Of a DNA stretch of 64,000 nucleotides, positions 33,135 to 49,864 are shown piece by piece. The DNA comes from Shewanella avicenniae (lineage in GTDB: Bacteria > Pseudomonadota > Gammaproteobacteria > Enterobacterales > Shewanellaceae): assembly GCF_017354945.1 (NCBI RefSeq), contig NZ_CP071503.1, positions 3,906,001 to 3,970,000 of the forward strand, written 5' to 3'. The notes beneath the pieces were generated by a model. The model saw only the letters and a program-made list of their open reading frames with translations. It was not told the origin of the DNA and ran no database searches. Every line of letters begins with the position of its first letter. The first letter of the stretch is position 1. Made by a program: the position numbers and the translations under genes.

Positions 33135-34319
33135 TTAAGCGATGATTTTTGCTACCACGCCGGCGCCTACTGTACGGCCACCTTCACGGATTGCAAAACG
33201 CAGACCTTCGTCCATCGCGATTGGGCAGATCAGAGTCACTACCATCTTGATGTTGTCGCCTGGCATTACCATCTCTACGCCTTCTGGCAGTTCGATAGTA
33301 CCGGTCACGTCAGTTGTACGGAAGTAGAACTGTGGACGGTAGCCTTTGAAGAATGGTGTATGACGACCACCTTCTTCTTTTGACAGTACGTATACTTCTG
33401 ATTCGAACTTGGTGTGTGGAGTGATGGTGCCTGGCTTAGCCAGTACTTGACCACGTTCTACTTCGTCACGCTTAGTACCACGTAACAGAACACCTACGTT
33501 CTCACCTGCACGACCTTCGTCAAGCAGTTTGCGGAACATTTCAACACCAGTACAGGTTGTCTTAGTAGTGTCATGGATACCCACGATTTCTACTTCGTTA
33601 CCTACGTTGATGATACCGCGTTCAACACGGCCTGTTACTACTGTACCACGACCAGAGATTGAGAATACGTCTTCGATTGGCAGCAGGAATGGCTTCTCGA
33701 TATCACGTACTGGCTCAGGAATGTATGAATCCAGTGCTTCAGCCAATTCAATGATTTTCGCTTCCCACTGAGCTTCGCCTTCCAGCGCTTTCAGTGCTGA
33801 ACCTTGGATAACCGGTAAGTCATCACCTGGGAAGTCGTATTCAGACAGCAGTTCACGAACTTCCATCTCTACCAGTTCCAACAGCTCTTCATCGTCTACC
33901 ATGTCACATTTGTTCATGAATACGATGATGAATGGTACACCTACCTGACGTGACAACAGGATGTGCTCACGTGTTTGTGGCATTGGACCGTCGGTCGCTG
34001 CTACTACCAATACCGCGCCGTCCATCTGTGCAGCACCAGTGATCATGTTTTTAACATAGTCAGCGTGGCCTGGGCAGTCTACGTGGGCGTAGTGGCGTGT
34101 TGGAGTATCGTATTCGATGTGAGAGGTATTGATGGTAATACCGCGCTCACGCTCTTCTGGAGCGTTATCGATTTGTGCGAAGCCTTTTGCTTCACCACCG
34201 TAGGTCTTCGCCAGTACAGTTGAGATAGCAGCAGTCAGAGTGGTTTTACCATGGTCCACGTGACCGATGGTGCCCACGTTAACGTGGGGTTTTGAACGTT
34301 CAAATTTAGCTTTAGACAC
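33135..34319 (-). CDS. tufA: Elongation factor Tu, copy 1 (str operon)
   Basis: 394 residues from a GTG start at 34319 ([14 protein letters not shown]); an upstream in-frame ATG is rejected. G1 motif GHVDHGKTT, then DCPGHADY and NKCDMVD. It delivers aminoacyl-tRNA to the ribosome. The encoded protein is identical to copy 2 at 49865, and the DNA differs at only three internal positions plus the start codon. It lies 81 bp after fusA and has its own terminator. Confidence 0.99.
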   Translation of the reverse strand: MSKAKFERSKPHVNVGTIGHVDHGKTTLTAAISTVLAKTYGGEAKGFAQIDNAPEERERGITINTSHIEYDTPTRHYAHVDCPGHADYVKNMITGAAQMDGAVLVVAATDGPMPQTREHILLSRQVGVPFIIVFMNKCDMVDDEELLELVEMEVRELLSEYDFPGDDLPVIQGSALKALEGEAQWEAKIIELAEALDSYIPEPVRDIEKPFLLPIEDVFSISGRGTVVTGRVERGIINVGNEVEIVGIHDTTKTTCTGVEMFRKLLDEGRAGENVGVLLRGTKRDEVERGQVLAKPGTITPHTKFESEVYVLSKEEGGRHTPFFKGYRPQFYFRTTDVTGTIELPEGVEMVMPGDNIKMVVTLICPIAMDEGLRFAIREGGRTVGAGVVAKIIA

Positions 34320-34400
34320 GATAAATTCCTTTAAATTAGGCGTCCGGCAGAGGCAGGACACTAACAATCAAATATAGGCAAAAATTCAGTGCTCGTGCAA

Positions 34401-36497
34401 TTAGGTACGAGATTCAATTACTGCCTTGGCAACGTTTTGCGGCGCTTCAGAGTACTTCAAAAACTCCATTGAGTATGAAGCACGGCCCTGAGTCGCTGAA
34501 CGCAAGTCAGTTGCATAACCAAACATTTCAGCCAAAGGTACGACGGCATGAACCAGCTTAATGCCTGCAACGCCATCATCCATGCCTTCAATAAGACCAC
34601 GACGTCGGTTCAAGTCACCCACGACGTCTCCCATGTAATCTTCGGGAGTGGTTACCTCGACTTTCATGCACGGTTCGAGCAACACAGGGCTAGCTTCAAG
34701 CGCACCCTTTCTGAAGCCCATAGAACCTGCAACCTTGAACGCCATTTCGTTCGAGTCCACATCATGATATGAACCATCAAACAGCGTGACTTTCACATCC
34801 TGCAGAGGGAAGCCAGCGAGTACGCCGTTCTTCATCTGCTCTTGGATGCCTTTATCAACAGCAGGGATATATTCCTTAGGAACCACACCACCTACGATTG
34901 CATTGACAAACTCATAGCCAGCGCCATCTTCGAGAGGCTCTAGCTTCAACCAGACATGACCGAACTGACCACGACCACCAGACTGACGCACAAATTTGCC
35001 TTCAGCTTCAACCGTGCCACGAATAGTTTCGCGGTAAGCAACTTGTGGTTTACCCACGTTGCACTCAACGCTGAATTCGCGACGCATACGGTCGATGATG
35101 ATATCGAGGTGTAATTCACCCATCCCTGAAATCAGAGTCTGCCCCGACTCTTCATCGGTTTCAACCCGGAATGATGGATCTTCCATTGCCAATTTTTGCA
35201 ATGCAATGCCCATTTTTTCCTGATCGGCTTTCGAACGAGGCTCCACTGCGATAGTAATTACCGGATCAGGGAAGTCCATCCGTTCAAGGATAACTTTATG
35301 GTCAGGATCACAAATGGTATCACCGGTAGTGACGTCTTTCAGACCGATAGCGGCTGCGATGTCACCTGCGCGGACTTCTTTGATCTCCTGTCGGTCGTTA
35401 GCGTGCATCTGCACAATACGTCCGATACGCTCGCGTTTTTCTTTTACGCTGTTGTAAACGGCAGAGCCGGATTCCAACACACCTGAATAAACACGAATAA
35501 AGGTCAAAGAACCTACGAATGGGTCAGTCGCGATTTTAAATGCCAATGCCGCAAATGGGGCACTGTCATCCGCATGACGTTCCACTTCGTTTTCACGTTC
35601 GTCGATACCTTTAATTGCGGGTACATCCACTGGTGCAGGCAAAAACTCAATTACGGCATCCAGTACGGCCTGAACACCTTTATTTTTAAAGGCGCTACCG
35701 CATGTTGCGACGACAATTTCGTTGTTGAGCGTGCGAGCACGCAAACCTGCTTTGATCTCTTCTTCAGAAAGCTCGCCTTCCTCAAGATACTTATCCATCA
35801 GCTCTTCAGAAGCTTCTGCAGCACATTCAACCATGTACTCGCGCATCTCGGTTGCTTTCGCTAACAGTTCATCAGGAATAGGATCATGAGTAAAAGTCAT
35901 CCCCTGGTCTGCTTCATTCCAGTTGATTGCTTTCATTTTGATGAGATCAATGACGCCCTTGAAGTTTTCTTCAGCGCCAATGTTCAGCTGAATGGGTACG
36001 CAAGTAGCACCAAGGCGTTTACGAATTTGATTAACGACGCGGTCAAAATCTGCCCCTGCGCGGTCCATCTTGTTCACAAATACCATACGTGGAACGTGAT
36101 ATTTATCAGCCTGACGCCATACGGTTTCAGACTGAGGTTCCACACCTGAAGCACCACAGAACACTACCACTGCGCCATCAAGCACACGGAGTGAACGTTC
36201 TACTTCAATGGTGAAATCAACGTGACCTGGGGTATCAATAATATTGATGCGGTGCTGTTCAAACTGAGCATCCATACCACGCCAGAACGTTGTTACCGCG
36301 GCGGAAGTAATAGTGATACCGCGCTCTTGCTCTTGTACCATCCAGTCAGTGGTAGCCGCACCGTCATGTACCTCACCAATTTTGTGAGACAAGCCAGTGT
36401 AGAACAGAACACGTTCAGTTGTGGTTGTTTTGCCAGCATCAACGTGAGCACAAATACCGATATTGCGATAACGCTCAATGGGAGTTGTACGAGCCAC
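34401..36497 (-). CDS. fusA: Elongation factor G
   Basis: 698 residues with G1 [21 protein letters not shown] and [10 protein letters not shown], then domains II-V. A translocase GTPase that also recycles ribosomes with RRF. Str operon, 75 bp after rpsG. No truncation. Confidence 0.99.
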   Translation of the reverse strand: MARTTPIERYRNIGICAHVDAGKTTTTERVLFYTGLSHKIGEVHDGAATTDWMVQEQERGITITSAAVTTFWRGMDAQFEQHRINIIDTPGHVDFTIEVERSLRVLDGAVVVFCGASGVEPQSETVWRQADKYHVPRMVFVNKMDRAGADFDRVVNQIRKRLGATCVPIQLNIGAEENFKGVIDLIKMKAINWNEADQGMTFTHDPIPDELLAKATEMREYMVECAAEASEELMDKYLEEGELSEEEIKAGLRARTLNNEIVVATCGSAFKNKGVQAVLDAVIEFLPAPVDVPAIKGIDERENEVERHADDSAPFAALAFKIATDPFVGSLTFIRVYSGVLESGSAVYNSVKEKRERIGRIVQMHANDRQEIKEVRAGDIAAAIGLKDVTTGDTICDPDHKVILERMDFPDPVITIAVEPRSKADQEKMGIALQKLAMEDPSFRVETDEESGQTLISGMGELHLDIIIDRMRREFSVECNVGKPQVAYRETIRGTVEAEGKFVRQSGGRGQFGHVWLKLEPLEDGAGYEFVNAIVGGVVPKEYIPAVDKGIQEQMKNGVLAGFPLQDVKVTLFDGSYHDVDSNEMAFKVAGSMGFRKGALEASPVLLEPCMKVEVTTPEDYMGDVVGDLNRRRGLIEGMDDGVAGIKLVHAVVPLAEMFGYATDLRSATQGRASYSMEFLKYSEAPQNVAKAVIESRT

Positions 36498-36572
36498 GAT
36501 TATACCCTCTTAACCGGAAAACAAACTCCGGTACAAACAGAGAAAGCGCGGGCAGTAAGCCCGCGCAGAATA

Positions 36573-37109
<537 letters not shown>

Positions 37110-37123
37110 TTAACGGGAACCCA

Positions 37124-37498
37124 TTAAGACTTAGGACGCTTAGCACCGTATTTAGAACGTGCTTGGCGACGAGCAGCAATACCTGCACAGTCGAGCGCGC
37201 CACGAATGGTGTGATAACGCACACCTGGCAAGTCTTTAACACGACCGCCACGGATAAGGATCACACTGTGCTCTTGCAGGTTGTGGCCTTCACCGCCGAT
37301 GTATGAAGTAACTTCAAAACCGTTGGTCAAACGCACACGCGCTACTTTACGCAGAGCAGAGTTTGGTTTTTTAGGTGTAGTGGTGTACACACGGGTACAA
37401 ACACCACGTTTTTGTGGGCACGCATTCAACGCAGGCACGTTAGTCTTGTCGACTTTAGGTGCGCGAGGCTTACGTACCAACTGGTTTACAGTTGCCAT
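37124..37498 (-). CDS. rpsL: 30S ribosomal protein S12
   Basis: 124 residues from ATG 37498 ([20 protein letters not shown]); a longer in-frame start is rejected because it would run through the promoter. The decoding loop [13 protein letters not shown] and [13 protein letters not shown] carry the wild-type Lys residues (43 and 88 in E. coli numbering) associated with streptomycin sensitivity. First gene of the str operon. Confidence 0.99.
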   Translation of the reverse strand: MATVNQLVRKPRAPKVDKTNVPALNACPQKRGVCTRVYTTTPKKPNSALRKVARVRLTNGFEVTSYIGGEGHNLQEHSVILIRGGRVKDLPGVRYHTIRGALDCAGIAARRQARSKYGAKRPKS

Positions 37499-37575
37499 GT
37501 ATATAGCTCCGTTTGTGTTGAGAAACTCAACGTATGGTGTGAAAAATCTATATCCCACAGAAGTAGGACGCGGAA

Positions 37576-37604
37576 TTTTAGAAAGCTCGGCCCTAACTGT
37601 CAAG
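37576..37604 (-). promoter_or_regulatory. str operon promoter
   Basis: A consensus TTGACA (37599-37604), 17-bp spacer and TAAAAT (37576-37581) on the minus strand, followed by TCCGCG. Leader of about 70 nt. Confidence 0.8.
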
Positions 37605-37634
37605 AAATAGCCAATATTCCTGCCGTCAAAGTGT

Positions 37635-37662
37635 AAAAAAAGGCGCCCAGAGGCGCCTTTTT
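37635..37662 (-). terminator. rpoBC terminator
   Basis: GGCGCC-TCTG-GGCGCC stem flanked by A and T runs, ending in seven T on the minus strand, 18 bp after rpoC. Confidence 0.92.
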
Positions 37663-37680
37663 CATTAACGGGATGTCCGT

Positions 37681-41892
<4,212 letters not shown>

Positions 41893-41973
41893 GTTTCTCT
41901 CCTGAAGGAGTTAAACCGGGTGCCTGGGCGAACCAAGGCACCGTACTTTGCCAAATGCAGCAGTGGCTGCGCC

Positions 41974-44900
41974 TTACTCTTGGTCCAGCTCGATGTTGAT
42001 ACCGAGTGAACGGATTTCCTTCAGCAATACGTTGAAGGATTCAGGCATACCAGGTTGCATCTGGTGGTTGCCATCAACGATGTTCTTGTACATTTGAGTA
42101 CGACCGTTGACGTCGTCCGACTTAACTGTGAGCATTTCTTGCAGAGTATATGCAGCACCGTATGCTTCCAGTGCCCACACTTCCATCTCCCCGAAACGCT
42201 GACCACCGAACTGTGCTTTACCACCAAGCGGCTGCTGAGTAACCAAGCTGTAAGAACCAGTAGAACGCGCGTGCATCTTGTCGTCTACCAAGTGGTTCAG
42301 TTTCAGCATGTACATGTAACCCACTGTCACTTTACGTTCGAATGCGTTACCAGTACGGCCGTCATACAGGGTTCTCTGGCCAGAAGTTGGCAAACCTGCC
42401 AGTTCCAGCATGGCTTTGATTTCGCTCTCTTCAGCACCATCGAATGCTGGGGTTGCAGTAGGCAGACCCAGTTTCAGATGTTCAGCCAGACGAACAACTT
42501 CTTCATCGCTGAAGGAGTCGATGTCAACTTTCTGCTGAATACCTTCACCCAGTGCGTACACTTTCTTGATGTAATCGCGCAGCTCAGCAATGCCACGTTG
42601 CTCTTCAAGCAGAGTAGCGATGCAATCACCGATACCTTTAGCAGCAGCACCTAGGTGAACTTCCAATACCTGACCGATGTTCATACGTGAAGGTACACCG
42701 AGTGGGTTCAGTACGATATCCACTGGGTTGCCGTTTTCATCGTATGGCATGTCTTCGATTGGACAAATCTTAGAGATAACACCCTTGTTACCGTGACGAC
42801 CTGCCATCTTGTCACCAGGTTGGATAGTACGTTTAACCGCGAGGTAAACCTTCACGATCTTCAGTACGCCTGGAGCCAAGTCATCACCTTGGGTGATCTT
42901 GCGACGTTTGATGTCGAATTTTTTGTCGAAGTCTGCTTTCAGCTCTTCGTGCTGTTCAGCCAGCTGTTCCAGCTCAGTTTGCTTAGTTTCGTCATCGATT
43001 ACTTGTACCAAGTAGTCTTTACGTGGCATTTCGGCCAACTTAGCTTCACTGAAACCAGCATTCAGCAGCAGGTTACGTGCACGGTCAAACACACCTTCTT
43101 CAAGGATCTTGAACTCTTCAGTCAAGTCCTTACGTGCTTGAGCGATATGCATCTCTTCGATTTCAACTGCACGCTTGTCTTTCTCAACGCCATCACGGGT
43201 AAATACCTGAACGTCGATAACAGTACCTTTCACAGAGTTAGGTACGCGCAGTGAGCTGTCTTTTACGTCAGACGCTTTTTCACCGAAAATTGCACGCAGC
43301 AGTTTTTCTTCTGGAGTCAGCTGAGTTTCACCTTTTGGTGTTACTTTACCTACCAGAATGTCGCCGCCTTTCACTTCAGCACCGATATACACGATGCCTG
43401 ATTCGTCCAGCTTCGACAGTGCAGATTCACCCACGTTTGGAATATCTGCAGTGATCTCTTCGCTACCCAACTTGGTGTCACGTGCGATACATGACAACTC
43501 TTGAATGTGGATGGTGGTAAAACGGTCTTCTTGCGCAACGCGCTCAGAGATCAAAATCGAGTCTTCGAAGTTGTAACCGTTCCAAGGCATGAACGCGATA
43601 CGCATGTTCTGACCCAGCGCCAAATCACCTAAGTCGGTAGATGGGCCATCAGCCAATACGTCGCCACGCACTACTGGTTCACCTGGTTGGCAGCATGGAC
43701 GCTGGTTAATACAGGTGTTTTGGTTAGAACGGGTGTACTTGGTCAAGTTGTAGATGTCGATACCTGCTTCACCTGGTTGCAGTTCTTCTTCATTTACTTT
43801 AACCACGATACGGCTTGCATCAACGTAATCAACAACACCACCACGTTTTGCAGCCACTACCACGCCTGAGTCAACCGCCAGCGTACGTTCAATACCAGTA
43901 CCTACCAATGGTTTTTCAGCACGCAGTACAGGTACCGCTTGACGTTGCATGTTCGCACCCATCAATGCACGGTTCGCGTCGTCGTGTTCCAAGAACGGAA
44001 TCAGTGACGCAGCAACAGAGATAACCTGTTGTGGCGAAACGTCCATATATTGCACGTCAGACACGCGCATAAAGGTAGATTCACCTTTATGACGGCTTGC
44101 TACTTGCTCGTCGATGATGCGGCCATTTTCGTCTAAGTCGATGTTCGCCTGAGCGATAACATAACGACCTTCTTCGATGGCAGACAGGTAGTCAACTTCA
44201 TCAGTTACCACGCCATCAACCACTTTACGGTATGGAGTTTCCAAGAAACCGTAAGCGTTAGTACGTGCGAAGGTAGACAGTGAGTTGATCAAACCAATGT
44301 TTGGACCTTCAGGGGTTTCAATTGGACACAAACGACCGTAGTGTGTTGGGTGTACGTCGCGGACTTCGAAGCCTGCGCGTTCACGAGTCAAACCACCTGG
44401 GCCCAGTGCAGAAATACGACGCTTGTGCGTTACTTCTGACAACGGGTTGTTTTGGTCCATAAACTGAGACAGCTGTGAAGAACCGAAGAATTCTTTTACT
44501 GCCGCAGAGATAGGCTTAGCGTTAATCAGGTCTTGTGGCATCAGTTCGTTCAGGTCGCCCAAAGACAGACGTTCACGTACTGCACGCTCAACACGTACCA
44601 GACCTACGCGGAATTGGTTTTCAGCCATTTCGCCTACAGAGCGAATACGACGGTTACCCAAGTGGTCGATATCGTCAACTTCATCAAAACCGTTACGGAT
44701 TTCGATGATTTTCTTCATTACGGCAACGATATCTTCTTTGGTCAGTACGCCAGTACCTTCGTTCTCGTCAATGTCGAGACGACGGTTGAACTTCATGCGG
44801 CCCACTTTAGACAGGTCATAACGCTCTTCAGTGAAGAACAGGTTATGGAACAGCGCTTCGGCTGCGTCTTTGGTTGGTGGCTCGCCTGGGCGCATCATGC

Positions 44901-46005
44901 GATAGATTTCAACCAACGCTTCCATACGGTTGGTGGTTGAGTCGATACGCAATGTGTCAGCGATGTAAGCACCGTGATCCAACTCGTTGATATACAGCGT
45001 GCTGATTTCTTTGATGCCAGCCAATGACAAGTTCGCCAGATCTTCAAGGCTGATTTCGTTGTTAGCGGTCACTAACACTTCGCCAGTATCTGGGTCAATA
45101 TAGTCTTGTGCAGCGGTTTTACCGACGATGTAATCTACTGGCACTTCCAGTTCAGTCGTGTTGGATTTTTCCAACTGACGGATATGGCGAGCAGTGATAC
45201 GACGGCCTTTTTCAACCAACAGGTTGCCTTCGCTGTCTTTGATGTCGTAACTGGCGGTTTCACCACGCAGACGCTCTGGCACCAGTTTCATCTGCAGCGA
45301 ATCTTTCTTGATGCTGAACTCTACGCGATCGAAGAAGATATCCAGGATCTCTTGAGTTGAGTATTCAAGCGCACGCAGAATGATAGTAGCAGGCAGCTTA
45401 CGACGACGGTCGATACGCACAAACAGCGCATCTTTAGGATCGAATTCGAAATCCAACCATGAACCACGGTAAGGAATAATACGTGCGTTATACAGTACTT
45501 TACCTGATGAGTGGGTTTTACCACGGTCGTGGTCGAAGAATACACCTGGAGAACGGTGCAACTGAGATACGATCACACGCTCAGTACCGTTGATAACGAA
45601 AGTACCGTTTTCAGTCATCAATGGGATATCACCCATGTAAACTTCTTGCTCTTTGATGTCTTTAACGGTGCCTGCGGCAGCTTCGCGATCAAACAATACC
45701 AGACGCAGTTTTACACGCAGCGGAGCTGAATATGTCACGCCACGGATTTGGCATTCTTTAACGTCAAATACAGGCTCGCCGAGCTTGTAGCTAACATATT
45801 GAAGTTCAGAATTACCAGAGAAGCTCTTAATTGGGAAAACGCTGCGGAACGCGGCTTCCAAGCCTCGCTCACCGGATGGATCTTGATCGGTGAACTTTTT
45901 GAAAGAATCCAACTGGATTGCCAGCAGGTAAGGGATGTCCAATACTTGTGGACGCTTACCAAAGTCTTTGCGAATACGCTTTTTTTCGGAATAGGAGTAA
46001 ACCAT
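41974..46005 (-). CDS. rpoB: RNA polymerase beta subunit
   Basis: 1343 residues from ATG 46005 ([20 protein letters not shown]), as in E. coli (1342); 21 further upstream residues are in frame but unlikely to be translated. The rifampicin pocket reads [20 protein letters not shown] and [10 protein letters not shown], the sensitive wild type. First of the rpoBC pair, downstream of an attenuator. Confidence 0.99.
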   Translation of the reverse strand: MVYSYSEKKRIRKDFGKRPQVLDIPYLLAIQLDSFKKFTDQDPSGERGLEAAFRSVFPIKSFSGNSELQYVSYKLGEPVFDVKECQIRGVTYSAPLRVKLRLVLFDREAAAGTVKDIKEQEVYMGDIPLMTENGTFVINGTERVIVSQLHRSPGVFFDHDRGKTHSSGKVLYNARIIPYRGSWLDFEFDPKDALFVRIDRRRKLPATIILRALEYSTQEILDIFFDRVEFSIKKDSLQMKLVPERLRGETASYDIKDSEGNLLVEKGRRITARHIRQLEKSNTTELEVPVDYIVGKTAAQDYIDPDTGEVLVTANNEISLEDLANLSLAGIKEISTLYINELDHGAYIADTLRIDSTTNRMEALVEIYRMMRPGEPPTKDAAEALFHNLFFTEERYDLSKVGRMKFNRRLDIDENEGTGVLTKEDIVAVMKKIIEIRNGFDEVDDIDHLGNRRIRSVGEMAENQFRVGLVRVERAVRERLSLGDLNELMPQDLINAKPISAAVKEFFGSSQLSQFMDQNNPLSEVTHKRRISALGPGGLTRERAGFEVRDVHPTHYGRLCPIETPEGPNIGLINSLSTFARTNAYGFLETPYRKVVDGVVTDEVDYLSAIEEGRYVIAQANIDLDENGRIIDEQVASRHKGESTFMRVSDVQYMDVSPQQVISVAASLIPFLEHDDANRALMGANMQRQAVPVLRAEKPLVGTGIERTLAVDSGVVVAAKRGGVVDYVDASRIVVKVNEEELQPGEAGIDIYNLTKYTRSNQNTCINQRPCCQPGEPVVRGDVLADGPSTDLGDLALGQNMRIAFMPWNGYNFEDSILISERVAQEDRFTTIHIQELSCIARDTKLGSEEITADIPNVGESALSKLDESGIVYIGAEVKGGDILVGKVTPKGETQLTPEEKLLRAIFGEKASDVKDSSLRVPNSVKGTVIDVQVFTRDGVEKDKRAVEIEEMHIAQARKDLTEEFKILEEGVFDRARNLLLNAGFSEAKLAEMPRKDYLVQVIDDETKQTELEQLAEQHEELKADFDKKFDIKRRKITQGDDLAPGVLKIVKVYLAVKRTIQPGDKMAGRHGNKGVISKICPIEDMPYDENGNPVDIVLNPLGVPSRMNIGQVLEVHLGAAAKGIGDCIATLLEEQRGIAELRDYIKKVYALGEGIQQKVDIDSFSDEEVVRLAEHLKLGLPTATPAFDGAEESEIKAMLELAGLPTSGQRTLYDGRTGNAFERKVTVGYMYMLKLNHLVDDKMHARSTGSYSLVTQQPLGGKAQFGGQRFGEMEVWALEAYGAAYTLQEMLTVKSDDVNGRTQMYKNIVDGNHQMQPGMPESFNVLLKEIRSLGINIELDQE

Positions 46006-46175
46006 GGGTTTCCTCTGCTTGCGAGATGTGACCAAGACTGAACTAGACTCGTTAAAGTAATTCAGCACGTTTGCCCATCACCGGTTTTAGCAACAACCTA
46101 ACCAATAATCACTGCTAGGAACTGCCCAATTTACGTATGATTTCACGGTGAAAAAATCATCGGCGCCTACAGCGC

Positions 46176-46208
46176 AAAAAAGGCCGACGGCTAAAAAACC
46201 GTCAGCCT
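46176..46208 (-). terminator. rplL-rpoB attenuator
   Basis: On the minus strand GGCTGACGG pairs with CCGTCGGCC (one G-T pair) and is followed by six T. It sits inside the transcription unit, as the partial terminator known in E. coli that lowers rpoBC relative to rplJL. Confidence 0.8.
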
Positions 46209-46210
46209 TC

Positions 46211-46230
46211 ACCCAGTTTTGCAACTGGGT
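46211..46230 (-). other. Second rplL-rpoB hairpin
   Basis: ACCCAGTT-N4-AACTGGGT, a perfect 8-bp stem just before the attenuator on the minus strand and without a T-run. It may be a processing or stability element. Confidence 0.5.
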
Positions 46231-46250
46231 GGAGCAAGTTAATATATAAC

Positions 46251-46622
46251 TTACTTGATCTCTACAGAAGCACCAGCTTCTTCGAGTTCTTTCTTCAGCG
46301 CTTCAGCTTCTTCTTTAGAAACGCCTTCTTTAACTGCTACTGGAGCTGATTCAGCCATTGCTTTAGCTTCTTTCAGGCCCAGACCAGTTGCGCCGCGAAC
46401 TGCTTTAATTACAGCTACTTTGTTTTCGCCGTGTGAAGTCATAACTACGTCGAATTCGGTTTTCTCTTCAACAGCAGCAGCTGCATCAGCAGCACCGCCA
46501 GCAACTACTGCAGCAGCAGCAGAAACACCGAACTTCTCTTCCATAGCTTCGATCAGTTCAACAACTTCCATTACAGACATAGCTGCAAAGGCTTCAAGGA
46601 TTTGGTCTTTAGTGATAGACAT
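46251..46622 (-). CDS. rplL: 50S ribosomal protein L7/L12
   Basis: 123 residues: N-terminal dimerisation helices, an Ala-rich hinge (about 36-52), and the C-terminal factor-binding domain ([20 protein letters not shown]...[10 protein letters not shown]). It forms the stalk with L10. Followed by an attenuator. Confidence 0.99.
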   Translation of the reverse strand: MSITKDQILEAFAAMSVMEVVELIEAMEEKFGVSAAAAVVAGGAADAAAAVEEKTEFDVVMTSHGENKVAVIKAVRGATGLGLKEAKAMAESAPVAVKEGVSKEEAEALKKELEEAGASVEIK

Positions 46623-46676
46623 TAGAAATATTTCCTATTGTTCTGAATTCAATTCTGTTAAGCAGCGAGCTTATAA

Positions 46677-47177
46677 TTAAGCTGCTTCTTGTTTTTGATC
46701 GCGCAGCGCGGCCAGTGTACGAACGAACTTGCCAGCTGATGCTTCTTTCATAGTCATCATCAACTGTGCCAGTGCTTCTTCGTAAGTCGGCAGTTTTGCC
46801 AAACGATCAATGTCAGCTGCAGGGATGAAATTCCCTTCAAAAGCTGCACCTTTAACTTCGAATAAAGCTTGCTCTTTTGCGAAGTCTTTTAACAGACGCG
46901 CTGCAGCACCTGGGTGCTCGTTAGAGAAAGCAATCAAAGTTGGGCCAGTGAACACGTCTACTAGGCACTCAAAAGCAGTACCTTCAACAGCGCGGCGAGC
47001 CAGAGTGTTACGTACAACTTTAACGAACACACCGTTAGCACGAGCTGCTTTACGCAGATTGGTCATGGCGCCTACAGTTACGCCGCGGGAATCCGCAACT
47101 ACTGCAGACAGTGCACCTTTGGCAGCTTCGTTGACTTCAGCAACAATCGCTTTTTTGTCTTCGAGTCTTAATGCCAT
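46677..47177 (-). CDS. rplJ: 50S ribosomal protein L10
   Basis: 166 residues, starting [20 protein letters not shown]. Stalk base; its C-terminal helix binds L12 dimers. The L10-L12 complex represses its own mRNA in E. coli, and the 250-bp leader upstream fits such control. Confidence 0.98.
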   Translation of the reverse strand: MALRLEDKKAIVAEVNEAAKGALSAVVADSRGVTVGAMTNLRKAARANGVFVKVVRNTLARRAVEGTAFECLVDVFTGPTLIAFSNEHPGAAARLLKDFAKEQALFEVKGAAFEGNFIPAADIDRLAKLPTYEEALAQLMMTMKEASAGKFVRTLAALRDQKQEAA

Positions 47178-47396
47178 TAGGCTTACTCCTGGATTCTACC
47201 TGGGGTTACCCCCAGCGGTTACCATACTGAAAAACAATCAATGTTTAACAGTTACTTACGGTGCAGATAATCCAGCAGAACTAAATCTATCTGGGGCCTG
47301 ACACCGTCTACGCAGGAAATTAAGTTACCTTTTGAATAACACCTGCGGTCTTGGACGGAAGCCCGTTATACGGGCTCCAACCCACAAAGTGCGCGC
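47178..47396 (-). promoter_or_regulatory. rplJL leader
   Basis: About 220 nt of leader with several inverted repeats, including GGAGCCCG-TATA-ACGGGCTTCC at about 47357-47378 and GGGGGTAACCCC near the start gene. It is likely the target of L10-L12 feedback; the exact fold was not derived. Confidence 0.45.
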
Positions 47397-47424
47397 ATTA
47401 TAGGCTAAGGCGCGCACTTTGTAA
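47397..47424 (-). promoter_or_regulatory. rplJL-rpoBC promoter inside a large palindrome
   Basis: TTACAA (47419-47424) and TATAAT (47397-47402), 16 bp apart. The spacer and flanks form 13-bp arms (ACAAAGTGCGCGC and complement), with the -10 box mostly in the loop. Confidence 0.65.
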
Positions 47425-47429
47425 AAAAA

Positions 47430-48134
47430 TTATGCTGCTGTGGTTTCCAAGCTACCTTGGTCAACTGCAACACCCGCACCCATAGTGGTAGATACGGTAA
47501 CTTTCTTGATGTACTGGCCTTTAGCTGCAGCAGGTTTTTGCTTCTTCAGAGCAACCAGCAACGCTTCTAGGTTTTCTTTCAGTTTAGCTGGTTCGAAATC
47601 AACCTTACCGATAGTGGTGTGGATGATACCGTTTTTGTCGTTGCGGTAACGAACTTGACCAGCTTTAGCGTTTTTAACTGCTTCTGCAACGTTAGGTGTT
47701 ACAGTGCCAGTTTTAGGGTTAGGCATCAGACCACGTGGGCCTAAGATTTGACCTAATTGACCTACAACGCGCATTGCATCTGGAGAAGCAATTACTACGT
47801 CGAAGTTCATTTCACCAGCTTTAACTTGTGCAGCCAGCTCGTCCATACCTACCAATTCAGCGCCTGCTGCTTTAGCAGCTTCAGCGTTAGCACCTTGGGT
47901 GAACACTGCAACGCGAACATCACGACCAGTACCGTGTGGCAATACGATTGCACCACGTACGTTTTGGTCTGATTTACGAGGATCAACGCCCAGATTTACA
48001 GCAACGTCAACAGATTCAACGAATTTAGCAGTTGCCAGCTCTTTGAGCAGGTTCAGTGCTTCGTTGATTTCGTATGCTTTTGTACCATCCACTTTCTCGC
48101 GGATAACGCGCATGCGTTTAGTCAGCTTTGCCAT
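47430..48134 (-). CDS. rplA: 50S ribosomal protein L1
   Basis: 234 residues, same as E. coli, with [20 protein letters not shown] and [16 protein letters not shown]. It forms the mobile stalk at the E site and in E. coli represses rplKA. It follows rplK after 4 bp. Confidence 0.99.
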   Translation of the reverse strand: MAKLTKRMRVIREKVDGTKAYEINEALNLLKELATAKFVESVDVAVNLGVDPRKSDQNVRGAIVLPHGTGRDVRVAVFTQGANAEAAKAAGAELVGMDELAAQVKAGEMNFDVVIASPDAMRVVGQLGQILGPRGLMPNPKTGTVTPNVAEAVKNAKAGQVRYRNDKNGIIHTTIGKVDFEPAKLKENLEALLVALKKQKPAAAKGQYIKKVTVSTTMGAGVAVDQGSLETTAA

Positions 48135-48138
48135 TGTA

Positions 48139-48567
48139 TTAGTCCTCTACTACCAAGCCCATTGAACGCGCAGTACCTTCGATTGAGCGAGTCATCGCTT
48201 CAACGTCAGCACCAGTCATGTCAGCAGCTTTCAGTTCAGCGATTTCCTGAACTTTAGCACGCTTGATAGTACCCACTTTTTGAGTGTTAGGACGGCTAGA
48301 ACCTGATTTCAGGCCAGCTGCTTGTTTCAACAAGAATGAAGCTGGAGGCGTCTTAGTTTCGAAAGTGAATGAGCGATCGCTGTATACAGTGATCACTACA
48401 GGGATCGGCATGCCCTTTTCCATTTTTTCTGTACGAGCGTTAAATGCTTTACAGAATTCCATGATGTTCACACCTTTTTGACCCAGAGCTGGACCAACTG
48501 GTGGAGATGGGTTTGCAGAGCCCGATTTTACTTGCAGCTTAATATAAGCTTCAATTTTCTTAGCCAT
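48139..48567 (-). CDS. rplK: 50S ribosomal protein L11
   Basis: 142 residues, starting [20 protein letters not shown], with the proline-rich [20 protein letters not shown]. It forms the GTPase-associated centre and is needed for RelA activation. First gene of rplKA. Confidence 0.99.
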   Translation of the reverse strand: MAKKIEAYIKLQVKSGSANPSPPVGPALGQKGVNIMEFCKAFNARTEKMEKGMPIPVVITVYSDRSFTFETKTPPASFLLKQAAGLKSGSSRPNTQKVGTIKRAKVQEIAELKAADMTGADVEAMTRSIEGTARSMGLVVED

Positions 48568-48639
48568 GTTACTTTCCTCAGTTTGGGTTCAAACGCTCCG
48601 CACAACATGCGCGAGGCTCCCCGAAAACAACGGGTGCGG

Positions 48640-48668
48640 ATTATATAGAAATCAGCACCCGATGCCAA
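48640..48668 (-). promoter_or_regulatory. rplKA promoter
   Basis: TTGGCA (48663-48668) and TATAAT (48640-48645) with a 17-bp spacer on the minus strand, about 70 nt before rplK and just after nusG. Confidence 0.75.
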
Positions 48669-48690
48669 ACGGTTATTGCAGTATTTTTAA

Positions 48691-49242
48691 TCAGGCTTTC
48701 TCAACCTGATTGAAGTCCAACTCTACTGGAGTAGAGCGACCGAAGATCATCACAGATACCTTCACGCGGCTCTTGTCATAATCCACTTCTTCAACGGTAC
48801 CGTTAAAGTCGGCGAATGGACCATCGTTCACACGTACCACTTCACCTGGTTCGTAAACCACGCGATGGGTAGGAGATTCGGTAGTTTCTTGCAGACGACG
48901 TAAAATCGCCTCAGCTTCCTTATCTGTGATAGGCGCTGGACGGTCAGAGGTACCGCCAATAAAGCCCATCACACGCGGAATGCTCTTCACCAAGTGCCAT
49001 GATTCGTCGTTCATTTCCATTTGAACCAACACATAGCCTGGGAAGAACTTACGTTCGCTCTTGCGGCGTTGGCCTGCACGCATTTCAACCACTTCTTCAG
49101 TAGGTACCAATACCTCGCCGAAATAGTGTTCCATGCCATGCATTTTGATATGTTCAATAAGCGATTTGCAAACGCGGCCTTCGTAGCCAGAAAACGCTTG
49201 CACCACATACCATCTTTTTTTCGCTTCTTTCGCTTCAGTCAT
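48691..49242 (-). CDS. nusG: Transcription elongation/antitermination factor NusG
   Basis: 183 residues from ATG 49242 ([20 protein letters not shown]); 46 further upstream in-frame codons overlap secE and are rejected. NGN domain followed by KOW ([20 protein letters not shown]). It couples RNA polymerase with Rho or S10. It lies 8 bp after secE. Confidence 0.98.
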   Translation of the reverse strand: MTEAKEAKKRWYVVQAFSGYEGRVCKSLIEHIKMHGMEHYFGEVLVPTEEVVEMRAGQRRKSERKFFPGYVLVQMEMNDESWHLVKSIPRVMGFIGGTSDRPAPITDKEAEAILRRLQETTESPTHRVVYEPGEVVRVNDGPFADFNGTVEEVDYDKSRVKVSVMIFGRSTPVELDFNQVEKA

Positions 49243-49250
49243 TCGAATGC

Positions 49251-49622
49251 CTACACGCCAGTAATCAGATTCACAATTTTCAGCAGTACGGTATCCAAGC
49301 CCCACAGCACGAGGCCAAGAATACCGGTCGCAACTAACACGATAAAGGTGGTATTCAACGCTTCTTGACGGGTTGGCCATACAACTTTGCGTACTTCAAT
49401 GTGGGATTCTTTTGCAAATGCCAGTGCCTGCTGTCCCTTTGCAGTTTGTATTGCCACAAAACCTGCTAAAGCGAATAACACCAATACACCAACGGCACGA
49501 ATTACAGCACTGACGTCGCTCAGCATGTGGTTACCTACAATAGCCACAGCCAGCAATACAAAAATGATAACCCACTTAAAAATATCCAGAGAATTTCCCT
49601 GATTTTCGGTATTTGTTGTCAT
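49251..49622 (-). CDS. secE: Protein translocase subunit SecE
   Basis: 123 residues with three membrane helices (about 14-33, 40-60, 92-115), the long proteobacterial form. The conserved cytoplasmic amphipathic segment is [17 protein letters not shown]. It clamps SecY, whose gene is in the same block at 22298. Confidence 0.97.
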   Translation of the reverse strand: MTTNTENQGNSLDIFKWVIIFVLLAVAIVGNHMLSDVSAVIRAVGVLVLFALAGFVAIQTAKGQQALAFAKESHIEVRKVVWPTRQEALNTTFIVLVATGILGLVLWGLDTVLLKIVNLITGV

Positions 49623-49744
49623 CGGTTAGTTCCGCTACTTATTACAACTCAAGCTTCTGTAGGCTTTGCCAAAAGAAAACCCACTCTGAGCTTAAAATAG
49701 CCTAAGCAGATAAATCTGTTCAGGGCTCAAAAAATCGGCCATAG

Positions 49745-49773
49745 ATTGTATGCTTTATTCTTAGCCTTATCAA
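49745..49773 (-). promoter_or_regulatory. secE-nusG promoter
   Basis: TTGATA (49768-49773), 17-bp spacer, TACAAT (49745-49750) on the minus strand, about 120 nt before secE. Confidence 0.75.
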
Positions 49774-49822
49774 GAAGAGCCATCATTGAAGACGCGATCT
49801 ATAAGGCAGAAAACAGCAAAAG

Positions 49823-49848
49823 AAAAAGGAAGCCGAAGCTTCCTTTTT
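49823..49848 (-). terminator. tufB terminator
   Basis: GGAAGC-TTCG-GCTTCC with flanking A and T runs, the same as the terminator after tufA. Confidence 0.9.
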
Positions 49849-49864
49849 CGATTCACTTAATAAA

